Shown: piece by piece, positions 32,063 to 41,612 of the stretch
Layout: each line of letters begins with the position of its first letter
Numbering within the stretch: the stretch's first letter is position 1
DNA from: Pseudarthrobacter sp. NamB4
GTDB taxonomy: Bacteria > Actinomycetota > Actinomycetes > Actinomycetales > Micrococcaceae
Length of the DNA: 64,000 bases
Assembly: GCF_005796185.1 (NCBI RefSeq)
Contig: NZ_VAHM01000005.1
Span: forward strand, 215,987 to 279,986
Reading direction: 5' to 3'
Notes under the pieces: generated by a model
The model's input: only the letters and a program-made list of their open reading frames with translations
Told to the model about the DNA's origin: nothing
Databases searched by the model: none
Program-made: the position numbers and the translations under genes

Positions 32063-33181
32063 ATGGAATCCCAGCGACGTACTGCCAACGATGTGAGCGC
32101 TGCGAACCGTGCACTATCGGGGGTTACCGACCCCGTCCCGCTGAACGGGCACCGCCCGGCCGCAATGGACGCTGCTTCGTTCCATGCCGCCAGCCAGCGA
32201 ATCCTCACCTCTGTCAACACTGTCATCGATGGGAAATCCGACGCCGCCAAGCTTGCGCTGACCGTCCTGCTGGCCCAGGGACACCTGCTGCTCGAAGACG
32301 TACCGGGGGTGGGCAAAACCCTCCTCGCCAAGACCCTGGCGCGGACGATCGACTGCAGTGTCAACCGGATCCAGTTCACTCCCGACCTGCTGCCCTCGGA
32401 CGTGACGGGAGTATCCGTCTACAACCAGTCCTCGCGGCTGTTCGAGTTCCGCCCCGGTGCGGTCTTCGCCAACATCGTCATCGGCGATGAAATCAACCGG
32501 GCCTCCGCAAAGACCCAGTCAGCCCTGCTGGAATGCATGGAGGAGCACCAGGTGACGGTGGACGGCACTTCCTACCGGCTGGACGAACCGTTCATGGTGG
32601 TGGCCACGCAGAATCCCATCGAGATGGAAGGGACTTACCCGTTGCCCGAGGCGCAGCGGGACCGGTTCATGGCGAGAATCTCCATGGGATACCCGGACAT
32701 GGCTGCCGAGATCGAAATGCTTGAAACACATCAGGCGGCGTCGCCGCTGGCCAAGGTCTCCGCCGTCGTCACTTCCGCCGATGTTGCGGCGATGATCACC
32801 ACGGTCCAGCAGGTCTACGTGTCCCAGGCAGTCAAGGAGTACACGGTATCGGTGGGAAGGGCCACCAGGGAAAGCCCCCTGCTTCGGCTGGGCGCCAGCC
32901 CCCGTTCCATGCTGCAGCTGCTGCGGGCAGCAAAGGCTTCCGCTGCCCTCGACGGGCGCGACTTCGTCCTGCCCGACGATGTGGTCCTTGTAGCTGAAGC
33001 GGTGCTGGCACACCGCATCATCCTGGACCGGAAGGCTGCCAGCACCGGGGAGACCCCGCACAGCGTCCTCATGGGCATCCTGTCCCGGCTTCCCATCGCT
33101 GCCGAAGGTGCCGGTGTCGGCCGGAGTGGAGCCGGCAGAAGCGCGGCCGCCCCAGTCACCGGACTGGGCAGGAACCACTAG
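32063..33181 (+). CDS. MoxR-family AAA+ ATPase
   Basis: The 372-residue cytoplasmic ATPase probably acts as a chaperone for assembly or activation of the neighbouring membrane proteins. It has Walker A LLLEDVPGVGKTLLAKTLAR, Walker B IVIGDEINRASAKTQSALLE, the sensor segment VVATQNPIEMEGTYPLPEAQ, and an arginine-finger region. A 35-residue N-terminal extension precedes the AAA core, and a Gly/Ala/Arg-rich tail ends it. ATG 32063 follows GAAAGG; the frame is open to 32021 without a better site. It leads the MoxR-DUF58-transglutaminase operon, a widespread unit. Confidence 0.93.
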   Translation: MESQRRTANDVSAANRALSGVTDPVPLNGHRPAAMDAASFHAASQRILTSVNTVIDGKSDAAKLALTVLLAQGHLLLEDVPGVGKTLLAKTLARTIDCSVNRIQFTPDLLPSDVTGVSVYNQSSRLFEFRPGAVFANIVIGDEINRASAKTQSALLECMEEHQVTVDGTSYRLDEPFMVVATQNPIEMEGTYPLPEAQRDRFMARISMGYPDMAAEIEMLETHQAASPLAKVSAVVTSADVAAMITTVQQVYVSQAVKEYTVSVGRATRESPLLRLGASPRSMLQLLRAAKASAALDGRDFVLPDDVVLVAEAVLAHRIILDRKAASTGETPHSVLMGILSRLPIAAEGAGVGRSGAGRSAAAPVTGLGRNH

Positions 33182-33190
33182 GCGGACATC

Positions 33191-34666
33191 ATGGCGCTGC
33201 TGGACAGGGTACCCCGACACCTCTTCACGCATCGCGGCTGGGGCATGATTGCCGCGGGCGGCATCGCCCTTGGTGCTGCCCATGTCATGGGCCGCAGGGA
33301 CCTGTTGACGTTGAGCGTGCTCCTGATAGTGCTTCCCTTGGTCTCCCTCGCCGGGATCCGGCTGATCAAACCCAGATTCCAGGTGTACCGCGAGTTCAAC
33401 CCGTCGCCGGTGGAAACGTCAGCGCCCACCGTGGTGCGGCTCGCAGTGGCCCGCACAGGCAACAGCAGCGGCAGGGCAACAATGGAGGAACGGCTTCCAC
33501 CCCGCTTCGGCCAATCGCCCGCGTTCCGCTTCCCTTCGCGTTCTGCCACCGGGGGCACCAGCCGGTATGAATACCACCTGCGTTCAGCACAGCGCGGCCA
33601 GTTCCTCATCGGCCCCGTGACCGCGGAATTCACCGACCCGTTCGGTCTTTCACTGCACCGCCAGGCAATAGACGACGGCGACACCCTCACCGTGACCCCT
33701 GCCGCCGTCGTCCTTCCCCTGACCGGGCTGGCCGGCGCACGGGGCAACGACGGGATCACCGCCACCAGGATCCGGGCCAACCCCAGCGACGACGACGTGA
33801 TGACGCGCGAATACCGCCACGGCGACCCGATGCGGCGGGTGCACTGGGCTGCCACTGCACGGCACGGAGACCTCATGGTGCGGCAGGAGGAATCCGTCAC
33901 CACGCCAGAAGCCACCATCATCATGGACCACAAATTCAGCGCGTTTGCCGGGGGCTCCTGGGCGGGAGTGCCCGGGCAGGCGGCACAGCATGGACATGCC
34001 ATGGCCACCAGCGGGACCTTCGAGTGGTCCGTAGTGGCCGTCATGTCCATCAGTGCGCACCTGGCGGAGAGAAACTACGCCCTGCGCCTGCTGGACACCG
34101 GCGGCGAACCGGCCTTCCTCCGCTCACCGTCCGCGCCGGAGCCCGAAGTGGAGGAATACAGCGGAGCAGCCGGCCTGCAGTCCATCAGTGAGAGCCTGGC
34201 TGCAATCCAGTTGGCCGGGCCGCTCCATGGCCGCCGCGAAAACCCCCTTTATGATCTGGCGGGCAGGGGCGTACTTGGGAATACCTCGCTGGGGCGGGCG
34301 GCCGGCGGCAGGGAGGGCAGCATTCATGAGGCGGGGCCCGAGGTATTTGGTGACGTGCTCATGGACAAGCTGTCCGCCCACCGGATGCGGGGGCCGGTGA
34401 TAGCGGTGCTGGGAGCCGTCTCACGCATGGAGGCACTTGCCCTGGCCCCGGCCGCAGCGTACGCCACCAATGCCTTCGCAATCATCGTCGTTGAGAAACC
34501 GGAAGAATTCACGGAGGTGCTGGAGGTGCTTCGGCAGGGAGGTTGGCGGGCGGTGGCTGTGGCGCCCTCGGCGGCGGTGGCTGCGGCCTGGAACCAGTTC
34601 GACCAGGAGGTGGCCGTGCCCGTCCCTGCAGCGGAGGTCCGGCGCGGAGCGGGGGTGGCACAGTGA
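33191..34666 (+). CDS. DUF58 domain membrane protein
   Basis: The 491-residue protein has two N-terminal membrane helices (about 15-35 and 37-55), an extracytoplasmic beta-rich section, and the DUF58 core REYRHGDPMRRVHWAATARH, then GDLMVRQEE, near 220. A vWA-like C-terminal fold is probable (ATIIMDHKF). Such proteins are regular partners of MoxR ATPases and of TgpA transglutaminases. It starts 9 bp after moxR and its stop overlaps the next GTG as GTGA, so all three are translationally linked. Substrate and role are unknown; envelope maintenance is an inference. Confidence 0.9.
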   Translation: MALLDRVPRHLFTHRGWGMIAAGGIALGAAHVMGRRDLLTLSVLLIVLPLVSLAGIRLIKPRFQVYREFNPSPVETSAPTVVRLAVARTGNSSGRATMEERLPPRFGQSPAFRFPSRSATGGTSRYEYHLRSAQRGQFLIGPVTAEFTDPFGLSLHRQAIDDGDTLTVTPAAVVLPLTGLAGARGNDGITATRIRANPSDDDVMTREYRHGDPMRRVHWAATARHGDLMVRQEESVTTPEATIIMDHKFSAFAGGSWAGVPGQAAQHGHAMATSGTFEWSVVAVMSISAHLAERNYALRLLDTGGEPAFLRSPSAPEPEVEEYSGAAGLQSISESLAAIQLAGPLHGRRENPLYDLAGRGVLGNTSLGRAAGGREGSIHEAGPEVFGDVLMDKLSAHRMRGPVIAVLGAVSRMEALALAPAAAYATNAFAIIVVEKPEEFTEVLEVLRQGGWRAVAVAPSAAVAAAWNQFDQEVAVPVPAAEVRRGAGVAQ

Positions 34667-37176
34667 CCCTGGCACCAGCGCGGAGTCCGGGAACCGGCCA
34701 GCGGCCGGGAACCTACGCGGAAAGGCCGGCAACCCGCCCCCGGGTCGGCGCCTATCCCTGGGCCATGGCGGCAGCGATTACCGTTGCGGTCTCCGGCGCG
34801 GCACTCTCATTGAACGGCGTGCTCCGGGGCTGGGGATGGTACTGGGCTGCGCTGACCACCGTGCTGGTGGTCAGCTTTACGCTTGCCGCCCTCAGGTCGC
34901 TGCGTGCGCAGCCGCTGCTGGTGACAGCCGGCGGGTTCCTCTCCCTGGGCATGATCCTGACCCTGACATTCTTCCGCGGCTCCAGCATTGCCGGCGTTAT
35001 CCCCACTCCCGGCACCCTGGGCGACCTGGACCGCCTGATTCGCCGTGCCAGCGAAACGGTACTTTCCGAGACCGCACCCGTGGCGCCCAACGTTGGGATC
35101 GTCATGGTCATCTGTGCCGTCCTGGGTTTGGCGGTCATCCTGGTGGACGCACTCGCGCTGCCCCTCGGCATGCCTGCCGCCACCGGTGTGGGACTGCTGG
35201 CCCTCCTGGTGGTACCGGCGATGATCAAGCCGCAGAGCGTGGGCTTCTGGGGGTTCTCAGCCACCGTGGCCGGGTACCTGATGATCCTGGCCTGCAGCCA
35301 GTGGTTTGCTCCCGATGCGAGGCTGCAGACCGATTCCGCCCGCACTCCTGGGCAAACGAGGCGCGCAGTACTCACCGGCTCCATTGCCCTGGCGGCCACC
35401 CTGGTGGTGCCCTTGGCCATTCCCGGCTTCGATCAGGGGACCTTTCCGCAAGGGTCCCGCCTCAATCCGTGGGGCGCTTCTACAGGCCTGAATCCCATGA
35501 TCACCCTTGGCAACAGCCTCCGCACCCCTGACGGCAGCGGGCGGATCACCTATGCCACCAATGCGTCAACGCCGCTGTACCTGCGCTCTGTCACCGTGGA
35601 CCACTTCGACGGCGATTCCTGGGGCCCCGACGACCGTGACTCCTCCCGCCTGCCGATGGCCGGCCGGATCGAGCCTGGTTACACAGTGCTGGCGGATGAA
35701 CAGCTGCGGCTGGTCACGGCCATTGACGCCGGGAGCTTCAACAGTCCTTACCTTCCGGCCCCCTACGCGCCCGAATCCGTTCGGGGGCTCAACGGCCGCT
35801 GGACCTGGGACCCTGCCACTTTGACCATCAAGGGATCCGAGTCCACCACCTCACGGCGACAGGAGTACCTGGTCACCTCCTCCGTACCCAAACTGACGGC
35901 CAGCGTCCTCGCGCGGTCCTCAGCTCCGGTGCAGGGCATTCCGGACGATTTCACCAGGATTCCAGGGAATGTGCCCGACATCGTCCGTACCACTGCCGGA
36001 ACCGTGGCCGGCTCCGCAGGCACGCCGTACCAAAAGGCACTGGTGATCCAGAAGTACCTCCGGTCGGCCGAATTCACCTATTCCCTGCAGTCGCCGGTGC
36101 AGGGCGGCTATGACGGCAACGGGCTCTCAGTCCTCGCGGACTTCCTGGAGCAGAAGAGCGGCTACTGCATCCACTACGCGTCCGCCATGGCAGTCATGGC
36201 ACGTCTGGAGGGCATCCCCAGCCGCATAGCCGTTGGATACGCCCCCGGCAGGCTAACCGGCGCCACTGTTACGGTGACCGGCCAGGGAGCGCTGCCCGAG
36301 TACGAAGTGGATGCCCGAGATGCCCACGCCTGGCCCGAACTCTATTTCCAGGGCCTGGGCTGGGTGCCTTTCGAGCCCACCCCTTCCCGCGGTGTGGTTC
36401 CCGATTACGCCATCGAATCAGCGGCCCCCGCCGCCCCTAATGCGCTGGAAAACAACCAGGACCTGGTGCCGGACGCCACTCCGGCACCTGCCCCAGTACC
36501 CAGCGCCACCCCGCTTCCCGCCCCCGGCGGCGGCGGAAGCACTGAAACGGGCGTGCCGCTGCTGCCGTGGCTCCTCGGTGCGGGCGCCATCATGGGGATC
36601 GTGCTTTTGCTGGCTGCCCCCCGGCTGGTGAGGACAGGCATCCGGGCAAGGCGGCTCCGGTCGCAGGACCGCGGCGCCGCGGTGCCGCTGGGATGGCGTG
36701 AGTTGTTGGACCTCGGCACGGACTACGGCCTGCCCCCGGGCGCAAGCGAGACACCGCGGGCGTATTCCGCACGCCTCCGCGACGCCCTGCTGGGAGATCC
36801 GGACGGGTTGGACCGGGATGCGCACCGGGCAGCCCTCTCACTCACGGCGGATTACGAACGCCACAACTACGGCCGCCCGCCGCTTCCCGTTCCTGGGACC
36901 TTGGCAGAGAATGGCGGTGCGCCCTCCGCCAAGGCTAACGAAAGCACAGTGGCCACGAGGATTACTGCCGTGGAACTGTCGCTGCGGGCCAACGCCCCGT
37001 TGCTGCGCAGGCTGCAGGCTGCCTGGATCCCGCCGTCAATCACGGGCCGTCTTGGCCGGTTGCTGGCCGCCCCGTTCGCCGCTGCCGGGAAATTCGCCGT
37101 CAGGACAGCAAAAGCCGCCGCCCACTCCTGGCCTGTTGCTTCCAGGCCGGGAGCGCGCGACGGCGTTCAGCAGTAA
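34663..37176 (+). CDS. TgpA-type membrane transglutaminase-like protein
   Basis: The 837-residue protein has an N-terminal block of six or so membrane helices (about 25-265, the TgpA/DUF3488 region), an extracytoplasmic part, and a transglutaminase-like cysteine protease core: SGYCIHYASAMAVMARLEGI (Cys near 501), then ARDAHAWPELYF (His near 555). A Pro/Ala-rich linker leads to a final membrane helix near 635 and a cytoplasmic DUF4129-like tail. Start GTG 34663 overlaps the DUF58 stop; the open frame extends to 34543 inside that gene and is ignored. In Pseudomonas TgpA is essential; the target in actinobacteria is unknown. Confidence 0.9.
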   Translation: MTLAPARSPGTGQRPGTYAERPATRPRVGAYPWAMAAAITVAVSGAALSLNGVLRGWGWYWAALTTVLVVSFTLAALRSLRAQPLLVTAGGFLSLGMILTLTFFRGSSIAGVIPTPGTLGDLDRLIRRASETVLSETAPVAPNVGIVMVICAVLGLAVILVDALALPLGMPAATGVGLLALLVVPAMIKPQSVGFWGFSATVAGYLMILACSQWFAPDARLQTDSARTPGQTRRAVLTGSIALAATLVVPLAIPGFDQGTFPQGSRLNPWGASTGLNPMITLGNSLRTPDGSGRITYATNASTPLYLRSVTVDHFDGDSWGPDDRDSSRLPMAGRIEPGYTVLADEQLRLVTAIDAGSFNSPYLPAPYAPESVRGLNGRWTWDPATLTIKGSESTTSRRQEYLVTSSVPKLTASVLARSSAPVQGIPDDFTRIPGNVPDIVRTTAGTVAGSAGTPYQKALVIQKYLRSAEFTYSLQSPVQGGYDGNGLSVLADFLEQKSGYCIHYASAMAVMARLEGIPSRIAVGYAPGRLTGATVTVTGQGALPEYEVDARDAHAWPELYFQGLGWVPFEPTPSRGVVPDYAIESAAPAAPNALENNQDLVPDATPAPAPVPSATPLPAPGGGGSTETGVPLLPWLLGAGAIMGIVLLLAAPRLVRTGIRARRLRSQDRGAAVPLGWRELLDLGTDYGLPPGASETPRAYSARLRDALLGDPDGLDRDAHRAALSLTADYERHNYGRPPLPVPGTLAENGGAPSAKANESTVATRITAVELSLRANAPLLRRLQAAWIPPSITGRLGRLLAAPFAAAGKFAVRTAKAAAHSWPVASRPGARDGVQQ

Positions 37177-37179
37177 CGC

Positions 37180-37193
37180 GGGACCGCGGTCCC
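37180..37193. terminator. Short palindrome between convergent genes
   Basis: GGGACCGCGGTCCC is a perfect 14-bp palindrome between the TgpA and gabD stops. It can form only a tight hairpin, so its role as terminator is a weak inference. Confidence 0.35.
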
Positions 37194-37210
37194 TACGCCG
37201 GACGCAGCTG

Positions 37211-38710
37211 CTATTCGGCGTAGGGATCGGCGATGCCGATGTACTGCGTGTAAAGGTATTCTTCGATGCCCTCCAGGCCGCCTTCACGCCCCAGGCCGGA
37301 CTGCTTGACGCCGCCGAAGGGTGCCGCGGCATTGGAGATGACGCCGGCGTTCAGGCCGAGCATCCCGGTTTCAAGTTTTTCGCCCATCCGGATGCCGCGG
37401 TTAAGGTCCTTGGTGAAGACGTAGGCCACCAGTCCGTATTCGGTATTGTTGGCCAGGCGCACGGCGTCGTCTTCGCTGCTGAAGGTAATGATGGGGGCGA
37501 CGGGGCCGAAGATTTCCTCAGACAGGATGCGGGTGCCTTCGGTGACGCCGGAGAGGATGGTGGGCTGGTAGAAGTAGCCCGGGCCCTCCACCGGACCGCC
37601 GCCCAGGACGGCCTTCGCGCCGGAGGCAACGGCGTCGGACACGAGTTCGTGGACCTTGTCCCGGCTCTTGGCATCAATCAGCGGGCCCAACTTGGATTCC
37701 GGTTCAGTGCCGCGCGCGGTGGTCATCTCCTTCATCTTCGCGGCGAACTTCTCTGCGAACTCTGCGGCGACGGATTCGTGAACAATGAAGCGGTTCGCTG
37801 CCGTGCAGGCTTCACCCATGTTCCGCAGCTTGGCAAGCATGGCACCGGCGACGGCGGCATCCAGGTCCGCGTCCTCGAAGACGACGAACGGGGCATTGCC
37901 GCCCAGTTCCATGGAGGTGCGCAGGACCGTTTCGGACGCGTCCGCCAGCAGGCGGCGCCCTACCTCGGTGGAACCCGTGAAGGACAGCTTCCGCAGCCGG
38001 GAGTCCTTGATGAGCGGGCCGGTAGTGGCACCCGCCGTCGAGGTGGGTATGACATTGAGGACGCCGGCGGGCAGGCCCGCTTCCATCATCACGGCGGCGA
38101 AGAGCTGCGAAGTGAGCGGGGTGAGGTTGGCCGACTTCAGGACCATGGTGCACCCGGCAGCGACAGCAGGGGCGATCTTTCGGGTGGCCATCGCCAGCGG
38201 GAAGTTCCACGGCGTGATCAGCAGGCACGGACCCACCGGCTTCTTGGTCACCAGCAGTCGGGACTTGCCGTCCGGGGAGACGGAGTAACGGCCGAAGGCG
38301 CGGACGGCTTCTTCGGAGAACCAGCGCAGGAATTCGGCGCCGTAAGTGACCTCGCCGCGGGCTTCGGCCAGCGGTTTGCCCATCTCCATGGTCATCAGCA
38401 GCGCGAAGTCCTCCGCGCGCTCCGTGACCAGTTCGAAAGCCCTGCGGAGGATCTCACCGCGTTCGCGAGGCGGCACCTTCGCCCAGGACTCCTGGGCAGC
38501 CACGGCGGCATCCAGTGCGGCCTTCCCGTCTTCGGCTCCGGCGTCGGCAATGCTCAGCAGCACCCTCCCCGTGGCTGGGTCTTCGACGTCGAAGGTCTTG
38601 CCGGAAGCGGCGTCCCGCCACTCACCGTTGATAAGCAGGCCAGTGGGAACAGAGGCCAAAAGGGCGCTTTCGCGTTCTGCGGAAACGGCCGGCTGTGCAG
38701 TGACAGTCAC
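37211..38710 (-). CDS. gabD: NAD(P)-dependent succinate-semialdehyde dehydrogenase
   Basis: An aldehyde dehydrogenase of 499 residues that probably oxidises succinate semialdehyde to succinate in GABA breakdown. It shows TPWNFPLAMATRKIAPAVAA, cofactor loop FTGSTEVGRRLLADAS, catalytic glutamate segment MELGGNAPFVVFEDADLD, and the nucleophile Cys302 in NMGEACTAANRF. The sequence class (GPCLLITPWNFPLAM) fits SSADH more than other ALDHs; the substrate remains inferred. GTG 38710 has GGGAG 5 nt upstream. No gabT is adjacent. Confidence 0.9.
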   Translation of the reverse strand: MTVTAQPAVSAERESALLASVPTGLLINGEWRDAASGKTFDVEDPATGRVLLSIADAGAEDGKAALDAAVAAQESWAKVPPRERGEILRRAFELVTERAEDFALLMTMEMGKPLAEARGEVTYGAEFLRWFSEEAVRAFGRYSVSPDGKSRLLVTKKPVGPCLLITPWNFPLAMATRKIAPAVAAGCTMVLKSANLTPLTSQLFAAVMMEAGLPAGVLNVIPTSTAGATTGPLIKDSRLRKLSFTGSTEVGRRLLADASETVLRTSMELGGNAPFVVFEDADLDAAVAGAMLAKLRNMGEACTAANRFIVHESVAAEFAEKFAAKMKEMTTARGTEPESKLGPLIDAKSRDKVHELVSDAVASGAKAVLGGGPVEGPGYFYQPTILSGVTEGTRILSEEIFGPVAPIITFSSEDDAVRLANNTEYGLVAYVFTKDLNRGIRMGEKLETGMLGLNAGVISNAAAPFGGVKQSGLGREGGLEGIEEYLYTQYIGIADPYAE

Positions 38711-38895
38711 GATGACTCCCTTGTCAGTAGGGGTTATTGCAGCCCGCCGATGTCGGGCGGAAATGCCGTCCGGATTGCGGGCTGATTAGTTGCCAGACTA
38801 CTGCTGGCTGCTGCAAGGGTCTACGCCTTTGCGCACTGCCGAAGCTTTAGATTGCTGTGCACCTGCACAGCAGAGGATGCAGCGGCGCAGCAGCG

Positions 38896-39771
38896 CTACC
38901 GTGCCGCAAGCACTGCCGAATAGAGTTCCCTTTTGCTGACCCGCGCGTCGTCCGCCACGGCAGCCACGGCTTCCTTCAGGCGGATGCCCTGGGCCACCAG
39001 CTCATTAACGGCTGCCACATGATCCTGCGGTGTCCCTGCAGCCTGCCCGGGCGCACCGCCGAGGACAACGGCGATCTCTCCCCTGATGTCCGTGCTCTCC
39101 GCCCACGCCAAAAGTTGACCCAGTGTCCCGCGGACCACCTCTTCGTACGTCTTGGTCAACTCCCGGCACACGGCAACCGGGCGGTCCGGTCCGAACCGTT
39201 CCCGCAGGGCCCGGAGCATGGCCTCCAGCCGGTGCGGTGCCTCAAAGAACACCATGGTGCGCCGCTCCCCCGCAAGGTCCGCCAGCCGTGACGCCCGTTC
39301 GCCCGCTTTCCGCGGCAGGAACCCTTCAAAGCAGAAACGGTCAGTGGGCAGGCCGGACAGGGCAAGGGCCGTGAGCACCGCTGAGGGGCCCGGAACAGCG
39401 GTGACGGTGAGGCCGGCCGCAACGGCGCCTTCAACCAGCCGGAAACCCGGATCCGACACTGATGGCATACCCGCATCCGTGACCATGACCAGAGTGCTCC
39501 CCGACCGTACCTGTTCCAGCAACTCGGACGTCTTCGCCGCCTCGTTGTGCTCGTGGTAACTGATCACCCGCCCCGCGACTGTCACACCGAGGCTTTGGAC
39601 CAGCCGGTGCAGCCGCCGCGTGTCTTCCGCAGCGACGATGTCCGCTGTTCCCAGCAGTTCCACCAGCCGTGCCGAGGCGTCACCGGTGTTCCCGATCGGA
39701 GTGGCGGCAAGGACGATGCGCCCTGCGGTCGGTTGGCCGGGATCAGGAAGGGTGCTGGGGTTAGGGTCCAC
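38896..39771 (-). CDS. rsmI: 16S rRNA (cytidine1402-2'-O)-methyltransferase
   Basis: It 2'-O-methylates C1402 in the decoding centre. The 291-residue protein is a tetrapyrrole methylase-fold enzyme with VLAATPIGNTGDASARLVEL, AAEDTRRLHRLVQ, ISYHEHNE, VTDAGMPSVSDPGFRLV and AVPGPSAVLTAL, all characteristic of RsmI. GTG 39771 is preceded by TAGGCT six nt upstream; the GGAGG that falls between lies only 1 nt from the GTG, too close to act as a ribosome site, so a leaderless start is likely. It is divergent from the mannosyltransferase gene. Confidence 0.96.
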   Translation of the reverse strand: MDPNPSTLPDPGQPTAGRIVLAATPIGNTGDASARLVELLGTADIVAAEDTRRLHRLVQSLGVTVAGRVISYHEHNEAAKTSELLEQVRSGSTLVMVTDAGMPSVSDPGFRLVEGAVAAGLTVTAVPGPSAVLTALALSGLPTDRFCFEGFLPRKAGERASRLADLAGERRTMVFFEAPHRLEAMLRALRERFGPDRPVAVCRELTKTYEEVVRGTLGQLLAWAESTDIRGEIAVVLGGAPGQAAGTPQDHVAAVNELVAQGIRLKEAVAAVADDARVSKRELYSAVLAAR

Positions 39772-39777
39772 GCCTCC

Positions 39778-39783
39778 AGCCTA
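39778..39783 (-). promoter_or_regulatory. Putative -10 box (TAGGCT) of leaderless rsmI
   Basis: TAGGCT lies 6 nt before GTG 39771. It is 30 bp from the opposing mannosyltransferase -10 box. Confidence 0.5.
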
Positions 39784-39813
39784 CTGCTGCGGCCGTGTGC
39801 AGGCCGCAAACGG

Positions 39814-39819
39814 TAGCAT
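39814..39819 (+). promoter_or_regulatory. Putative -10 box (TAGCAT) of leaderless mannosyltransferase gene
   Basis: TAGCAT ends 7 nt before GTG 39827. The overlapping ATG at 39818 lies inside the box and so would not be in the transcript. Confidence 0.5.
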
Positions 39820-39826
39820 GGGGCTC

Positions 39827-41545
39827 GTGACGCAGACCTCGACGCGGCCAGGCGGGACCGGGCAGGCCATCCCAGCGGGGTTCGGCAATGAAACCGGGGG
39901 GTCGCCCGGCAGCCGGGGGAGTTCCCCCATGCGGCCCTGGATCAGCCGCCCTGCCGAGGCCTTCACCGTGGACGCCCTCCTGGCGCGGCTCCTGGGGTCC
40001 GTGCCTGCTTGGCGGGATTACTCGCCCTCCCTGAGATTGTGGTTCCTGCTGGTTCCCGTACTGACAGCCGTTGCCGGCGGGATTCTGAGGTTTTTCCGGC
40101 TGGAGGTTCCACCCAAGCTGGTGTTCGACGAGACGTATTACGTCAAGGACGCCTACTCTTACCTAATCAGCGGCTATGAACGCAGCTGGCCGGACAAGGC
40201 CAACGATGCCTTCAATGCCGGAAACCCGGAAGTGCTGCTGGGCTCTCCCGAGTATGTGGTGCACCCACCCGTGGGCAAATGGATGATTGCCGCCGGGATG
40301 TGGCTTTTCGGTCCGGACAACCCGTTCGGCTGGCGTTTCGCGGCGGCGCTGACCGGCACGCTGTCCATCCTGCTGGTGTCCCTGATTGCCCTGAAGCTGT
40401 TCCGGTCGCTTCCCCTCGCGGGAGCCGCCGGCCTGCTGCTGGCGGTGGACGGCCACCACCTGGTGATGTCCCGCACCTCGCTGCTGGACATCTTCCTGAT
40501 GTTCTGGATTCTCGCCGCCTTTGGCGCCCTGCTGCTCGACCGCGATGACGGTCGGCGGCGGCTCGCACTGCGGCTGGCCGGCGCTGCCGTTGCCCACGGC
40601 GGTGGCCCGGCTGCAGGCCAGTTGCTCTCCGGGCCCTGGCTCGGAGTCCGCTGGTGGCGCCTTGCTGCCGGAGTCTGCCTGGGCCTTGCCGTGGGGACCA
40701 AATGGTCGGGCCTGTTTTTCCTGGCGGGCTTCGGACTCCTCACGGTCTTTTGGGACCTCAACGCCCGGCGGGTGGCCGGAATTCGTGGCTGGATCAGTGG
40801 CGGCATCATCAAGGACGGAATTCCGGCGTTCCTCGGCATGGTTCCGGTGGCCGGCCTCGTCTATACGGCCGCGTGGGCAGGATGGTTCCGGTCGGAGGAC
40901 GCATACTTCCGCCGGTGGGCCGAGAGCAACCCCTCCGATGCCTGGGGCTGGGTGCCGGACCCGGTCCGCTCCCTGGCCCACTACCACCGCGAGGCCTATA
41001 CCTTCCACCAGGGGCTGGGATCGGAGCACCCGTACGAGGCAAGCGCCTGGAGCTGGCTGGTACTCGGCAGGCCGACGTCGTTCTTCTATGAATCGCCGCA
41101 ACAGGGCAGCCCCGGGTGCGTGGTGGAAAAGTGCACCGCGGCCATCCTGTCCGTGGGAAACCCTTTGATCTGGTGGGGCGCCGTGATTTCCCTGGTGGTG
41201 CTCCTCTTCTGGTGGGCCGGGCGGCGTGACTGGCGGGCTGGCGCTGTGCTGGCCGGTGTGGCTGCCGGATACCTGCCGTGGTTCCTCTATCCGGAACGGA
41301 CCATGTTCTACTTCTACGCCGTGTCCTTCGAGCCTTTCCTGGTCCTTGCCCTGGTGTATTGCCTGGGGCTCGTCCTGGGCAGGGCTGAGGATCCGCCCTG
41401 GCGCCGCCGCGCCGGGCTGTACCTGGTGGCCCTGTTCCTGGCGGCCGCCGTCCTGCTGTCAGCCTTCTTCTATCCTGTCTGGACTGCCGAGACCATTCCC
41501 TACGAGGACTGGAAAGTCCGGATGTGGATGCCGTCCTGGATCTAG
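39827..41545 (+). CDS. Dolichyl-phosphate-mannose--protein mannosyltransferase (PMT family, GT39)
   Basis: The polytopic GT-C enzyme of 572 residues moves mannose from polyprenyl-phosphate-mannose to secreted proteins at the membrane. After about 60 soluble residues the first helix is followed by the catalytic motif PPKLVFDETYYVKDAYSYL, and then HPPVGKWMIAAG. About ten membrane helices follow, and the C-terminus ends WKVRMWMPSWI, typical of actinobacterial PMT. GTG 39827 is preferred to ATG 39818 because a TAGCAT -10 box covers the latter. It matches the Rv1002c/Pmt type known to sit beside rsmI in actinobacteria. Confidence 0.93.
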   Translation: MTQTSTRPGGTGQAIPAGFGNETGGSPGSRGSSPMRPWISRPAEAFTVDALLARLLGSVPAWRDYSPSLRLWFLLVPVLTAVAGGILRFFRLEVPPKLVFDETYYVKDAYSYLISGYERSWPDKANDAFNAGNPEVLLGSPEYVVHPPVGKWMIAAGMWLFGPDNPFGWRFAAALTGTLSILLVSLIALKLFRSLPLAGAAGLLLAVDGHHLVMSRTSLLDIFLMFWILAAFGALLLDRDDGRRRLALRLAGAAVAHGGGPAAGQLLSGPWLGVRWWRLAAGVCLGLAVGTKWSGLFFLAGFGLLTVFWDLNARRVAGIRGWISGGIIKDGIPAFLGMVPVAGLVYTAAWAGWFRSEDAYFRRWAESNPSDAWGWVPDPVRSLAHYHREAYTFHQGLGSEHPYEASAWSWLVLGRPTSFFYESPQQGSPGCVVEKCTAAILSVGNPLIWWGAVISLVVLLFWWAGRRDWRAGAVLAGVAAGYLPWFLYPERTMFYFYAVSFEPFLVLALVYCLGLVLGRAEDPPWRRRAGLYLVALFLAAAVLLSAFFYPVWTAETIPYEDWKVRMWMPSWI

Positions 41546-41612
41546 GGCAGGATGGCGTCAGACCCCCGAACGGAGCCGCTGCCGCGCTATGGCAGCGGAA
41601 CGGAGACCTGCT

